From: Mycolicibacterium komanii
GTDB taxonomy: Bacteria > Actinomycetota > Actinomycetes > Mycobacteriales > Mycobacteriaceae
Length of the DNA stretch: 64,000 bases
NCBI RefSeq assembly: GCF_001050035.1
Contig: NZ_CVTA01000016.1
Location: 1 to 64,000, forward strand
Reading direction: 5' to 3'
Made by a program: the position numbers and the translations under genes. A model generated the notes under the pieces. The model did not search any database. It worked only from the letters and a program-made list of their open reading frames with translations, and was not told the DNA's origin. Position 1 is the stretch's first letter. Each line of letters opens with the position of its first letter. Shown here piece by piece: positions 61,679-64,000 of this stretch.

Positions 61679-62293
61679 ATGCCACGCGCCGCAAACGCCA
61701 AACCGGCCGAAGCCGGGGCACGGCAACGACTCATCGAGGCCACCGCGAAGATCATGCGCGACGAGGGTTACGCCGCTGCCACGTCGCGACGCGTGGCCGC
61801 CGAAGCCGGCGTCAAACAGGCACTCGTCTATTACTACTTCCCGACGATGGACGACTTGTTCGTCGAGGTGCTGCGAGCCGGTGCGGAGGCATCACTGGAG
61901 AACATGCGCGCCGCGCTCACAGACGACGACCCGCTGCGCACGCTGTGGCTGATCAACAGCGATCTGCGCATGACAGGCCTCAACACCGAATTCATGGCTC
62001 TGGCCAATCATCGCAAGGTCATTCGCACCGAACTGAAGGCGTATGCCGAGCGCGTCCGTGATATCGAGACGGCCGCGGTCACCGTCGCGCTACGCGCCAA
62101 CGGCATCGATCTCGACGACTATCCCCCGGTGGCGGTCTCGATGCTGATCGCGCAGATCGCGCGCAGCCTGTGCAACGAGGACGCCGTCGGCGTCACGCTC
62201 GGGCACGACGAGATGCGCGCGTTCATGCAGCGCTGGATGGGATCGCTCAAGGATCCGCTCGGCCGGGGTGATACGCACCGATCGCCGGACTGA
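61679..62293 (+). CDS. TetR-family transcriptional regulator
   Basis: A 204-residue TetR protein. The helix-turn-helix is ATSRRVAAEAGVKQALVYYYF (about 34-54). ATG 61679 is preferred over the in-frame TTG just before it; CGGAGGG lies upstream. It is flanked by two copies of the same palindrome, at 61595 before the gene and 62388 after it. It probably controls the P450 gene, itself and the mycofactocin-type SDR gene. Confidence 0.92.
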   Translation: MPRAANAKPAEAGARQRLIEATAKIMRDEGYAAATSRRVAAEAGVKQALVYYYFPTMDDLFVEVLRAGAEASLENMRAALTDDDPLRTLWLINSDLRMTGLNTEFMALANHRKVIRTELKAYAERVRDIETAAVTVALRANGIDLDDYPPVAVSMLIAQIARSLCNEDAVGVTLGHDEMRAFMQRWMGSLKDPLGRGDTHRSPD

Positions 62294-62387
62294 CCCCAGC
62301 CGCACATGAATGAACCGCACTCGAACCGAGAACCATCCGCCGGCTTTACCAGACTGTTGACACCCGCCTCGATCGATGTCACGCTCC

Positions 62388-62401
62388 TGATCGATCGACC
62401 A
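62388..62401. promoter_or_regulatory. Putative TetR operator, second copy of the TGATCGATCGAYCA box
   Basis: TGATCGATCGACCA differs by one base from the palindrome at 61595, with the same AAAC afterwards. It lies 30 bases before the mycofactocin-type SDR start. TTGACA at 62357-62362 lies upstream and could be a -35 element, although spacing to a -10 is not clear. Confidence 0.6.
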
Positions 62402-62430
62402 AACAATTCGAGCGGCCAGAAGGTGGACAC

Positions 62431-63270
62431 ATGGGTGGACGAGTCGAGGGCAAAGTCGCGTTCGTGACCGGTGCGGCACGAGGTCAGGGCCGCAGCCACG
62501 CGGTGCGCCTCGCCCAGGAGGGCGCCGACATCATCGCCGTGGACGTCTGCAAGCAGATCTCCAGCAATGACGACATCCCGTGGGCGACACCCGACGACCT
62601 CGCCGAAACGGCCGACCTCGTCAAGAACCTGAACCGGCGCATCGTCACCGCCGAGGTCGATGTGCGTGACTACGACGCGCTCAAGGCGGTCGTGGACGGC
62701 GGCGTCGAACAGTTGGGCCGCCTCGACGTCGTCGTGGCCAACGCCGGCATCGGCAACGGTGGGGCGACGCTGGACAAGACCAACGAAGACGACTGGCGTG
62801 ACATGATCGACGTCAACCTCTCGGGCGTCTGGAAGTCGGTGAAAGCCGCTGTCCCCCACCTGCTCTCCGGCGGGCGGGGCGGCTCGATCGTCCTCACCAG
62901 CTCGGTCGGCGGCCTCAAGCCCTATCCGCACACCGGCCACTACATCGCCGCCAAGCACGGCGTGATCGGTTTGATGCGCACGTTCGCCGTCGAACTGGGC
63001 CAGCACTCGATCCGGGTCAACGCCGTCTGCCCCACAAACGTGAACACCCCGCTGTTCATGAACGAAGGGACGATGAAGCTGTTCCGCCCCGACCTCGAGA
63101 ACCCCGGACCCGACGACCTCGCCGTCGCAGCGCAGTTCATGCACGTGTTGCCGGTCGGCTGGGTCGAGCCGGAAGATGTGAGCAACGCGGTGCTGTTCCT
63201 CGCCTCCGACGAATCCCGTTACATCACCGGGCTTCCCGTCACCGTCGACGCGGGCAGCATGCTGAAGTAG
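62431..63270 (+). CDS. Mycofactocin-coupled SDR oxidoreductase
   Basis: A 279-residue SDR of the same branch as the one at 7190: GKVAFVTGAARGQGRSHAVR, GADIIAVDVC, an inserted loop (KQISSNDDIPWATPDDLAE), catalytic Ser in LTSSVGG, YIAAK and the CPTNVNTPLF region. Such enzymes hold their nicotinamide tightly and pass electrons to mycofactocin. With the P450 at 60271 and the TetR between them it forms a hydroxylation/oxidation unit under one operator type. Confidence 0.92.
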   Translation: MGGRVEGKVAFVTGAARGQGRSHAVRLAQEGADIIAVDVCKQISSNDDIPWATPDDLAETADLVKNLNRRIVTAEVDVRDYDALKAVVDGGVEQLGRLDVVVANAGIGNGGATLDKTNEDDWRDMIDVNLSGVWKSVKAAVPHLLSGGRGGSIVLTSSVGGLKPYPHTGHYIAAKHGVIGLMRTFAVELGQHSIRVNAVCPTNVNTPLFMNEGTMKLFRPDLENPGPDDLAVAAQFMHVLPVGWVEPEDVSNAVLFLASDESRYITGLPVTVDAGSMLK

Positions 63271-63275
63271 CCAGT

Positions 63276-63323
63276 GGTTTCGGTGCGCTACCCGTCGTTG
63301 GTCGACCGGTAGCGCACCGAAAT
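63276..63323. repeat. Palindromic dispersed repeat copy 2
   Basis: TTTCGGTGCGCTACC (63278-63292) and GGTAGCGCACCGAAA (63308-63322) form a perfect 15-base stem with a 15-base loop, five bases after an SDR stop. The arms match copy 1 at 36569, while loop and inner parts differ. The position after a gene end in both cases suggests a role as a terminator, but recurrence in unrelated places also fits a small mobile palindromic element. Confidence 0.72.
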
Positions 63324-63354
63324 CGCTAGAGCCCGAGCGATTTGGAGTCTCGTC

Positions 63355-64000
63355 GTGAAGCTTGTGTTCAACCTTCCGCACATGCTGCGGCTCAAGGCCA
63401 TGATGCAGCCATGGGAAGCGTCGGTGACCGGCGCGGACCAGACGCGGATGGCCAAGTGCGCCGACGACTGGGGCTACGACATGATCGCGGTGCCCGAGCA
63501 TTTCGCGATCCCGAACGACCACGTCGAACTGTCCGGTCCGCACTATCTGCAGTCCACGGTCGCGCAGGCGTACCTCGCCGGCGCCACGCAGCGCATCATG
63601 CTCAATTCGTGCATAACGGTGCTGCCGCTGCAGCATCCGATTGTGTTGGCGAAGTCGCTGGCCACCGCCGACTGGATGAGCAGCGGCCGCATGATGGTCA
63701 CGTTCGGGGTGGGATGGCTGGAACGCGAATTCGACCTACTCGGCGTGCCTTTCCGTGAACGTGGCCGCATCGCCGACGAATACCTGGCTGCGATCGTCGA
63801 GCTGTGGACCAGCGACTCGCCCCGGTTCGACGGCAAGTACGTGTCCTTCGAGGACATCGCGTTCGAACCGAAGCCGCTTCAGAAGCCGCATCTACCCATC
63901 TGGATCGGCGGCGATGCTGACGCCGCGCTGCGCAGGGCGGCGAGGTACGCATCCGGATGGTGGTCGTTTCTCACTCCGCCCGACAAGATCGCCGAACGCC
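63355..64000 (+). CDS. LLM-class F420-dependent oxidoreductase, 5' part
   Basis: The first 215 codons of a luciferase-like oxidoreductase that runs off the right edge. GTG 63355 follows GGAG and gives MKLVFNLPHMLRLKAMM. Family features are visible: GYDMIAVPEHFAIP, ATQRIMLNSCITVLPLQHP, SSGRMMVTFGVGWLEREF, and LPIWIGGDADAALRRAARYA. It resembles F420-dependent enzymes of the TIGR03619 type. The gene is separated from the SDR by the palindromic repeat, so it may have its own promoter. Confidence 0.88.
   Translation, partial: MKLVFNLPHMLRLKAMMQPWEASVTGADQTRMAKCADDWGYDMIAVPEHFAIPNDHVELSGPHYLQSTVAQAYLAGATQRIMLNSCITVLPLQHPIVLAKSLATADWMSSGRMMVTFGVGWLEREFDLLGVPFRERGRIADEYLAAIVELWTSDSPRFDGKYVSFEDIAFEPKPLQKPHLPIWIGGDADAALRRAARYASGWWSFLTPPDKIAER

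Overview
The window is very G+C-rich, densely coded DNA from a mycobacterium, most likely a fast-growing environmental one (Mycolicibacterium type). The evidence is a pair of Mce-type YrbE permease genes, two short-chain dehydrogenases (SDRs) of the mycofactocin-coupled type, many F420-type luciferase-like oxidoreductases, five cytochromes P450 with small 3Fe-4S-type ferredoxins, and heavy use of GTG starts, ATGA/GTGA overlaps and apparently leaderless promoters. I see no rRNA, tRNA, CRISPR array, phage or insertion sequence. No gene-free stretch exceeds 300 bases. Almost everything is catabolic and looks like part of a large locus for oxidising a cyclic lipid, steroid or terpenoid-like substrate through CoA esters. 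The actual substrate cannot be read from the sequence. LAYOUT. 1-6172 (minus): aldehyde dehydrogenase, CaiB-type CoA transferase, a thiolase-fold/OB-fold protein, an SCP2-type thiolase, then YrbEA and the start of YrbEB, so acyl-CoA genes run into an Mce-type lipid importer. 6408-10198 (plus): SDR, mycofactocin-type SDR, ferredoxin, P450, small exported protein. 10209-20847 (minus): ten tightly packed genes for beta-oxidation and tailoring (paired acyl-CoA dehydrogenases, thiolase, crotonase, third acyl-CoA dehydrogenase, SDR, luciferase-like oxidoreductase, sulfotransferase, TIM-barrel protein, DUF1214 protein). 21125-24704 (plus): two amidohydrolase paralogues, a Rieske ferredoxin and an alpha/beta hydrolase. 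25261-34608 (plus): NuoF-like flavoprotein, ferredoxin, OB-fold/Ltp2-like fusion, alpha/beta hydrolase, two 3-hydroxyisobutyrate-dehydrogenase-like enzymes, then P450-ferredoxin-P450-hydrolase. 34686-36468 (minus): DUF1330 protein, ferredoxin, P450. 36620-44317 (minus): two copies of a module made of a Rieske oxygenase plus a protein of about 112 residues, with TauD-type dioxygenase, SDR, KshB-like reductase, MarR regulator and amidohydrolase. 44505-51099: aldehyde dehydrogenase and a membrane protein, a TetR gene facing them, then an AveC-like membrane protein overlapped by a CbbQ/NorQ-type AAA+ ATPase and a CbbO/NorD-type VWA protein. 51129-64000: acyl-CoA dehydrogenase, epimerase, luciferase-like and SDR genes, three TetR genes with recognisable palindromes, an acyl-CoA dehydrogenase/phosphotransferase pair resembling the LvaC/LvaA or ACAD11 module, a fifth P450, a second mycofactocin-type SDR and a truncated luciferase-like gene. 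HOW IT FITS. Import (YrbE/Mce), hydroxylation (P450s, Rieske enzymes, TauD-type enzyme), alcohol and aldehyde oxidation (SDRs, aldehyde dehydrogenases), CoA activation or transfer, beta-oxidation and retro-aldol cleavage, and ring hydrolysis are all represented. Two recurring DNA motifs tie the blocks together. GAGAR-N5-TTCTY occurs upstream of four operons (about 6.4, 20.9, 21.0 and 36.5 kb). CAAGTACTTG joined to a GATA-type -10 occurs at three promoters (about 40.9, 44.4 and 52.3 kb). The least explained and most interesting parts are the AveC-like/AAA+/VWA operon and the duplicated Rieske plus 112-residue-protein modules.
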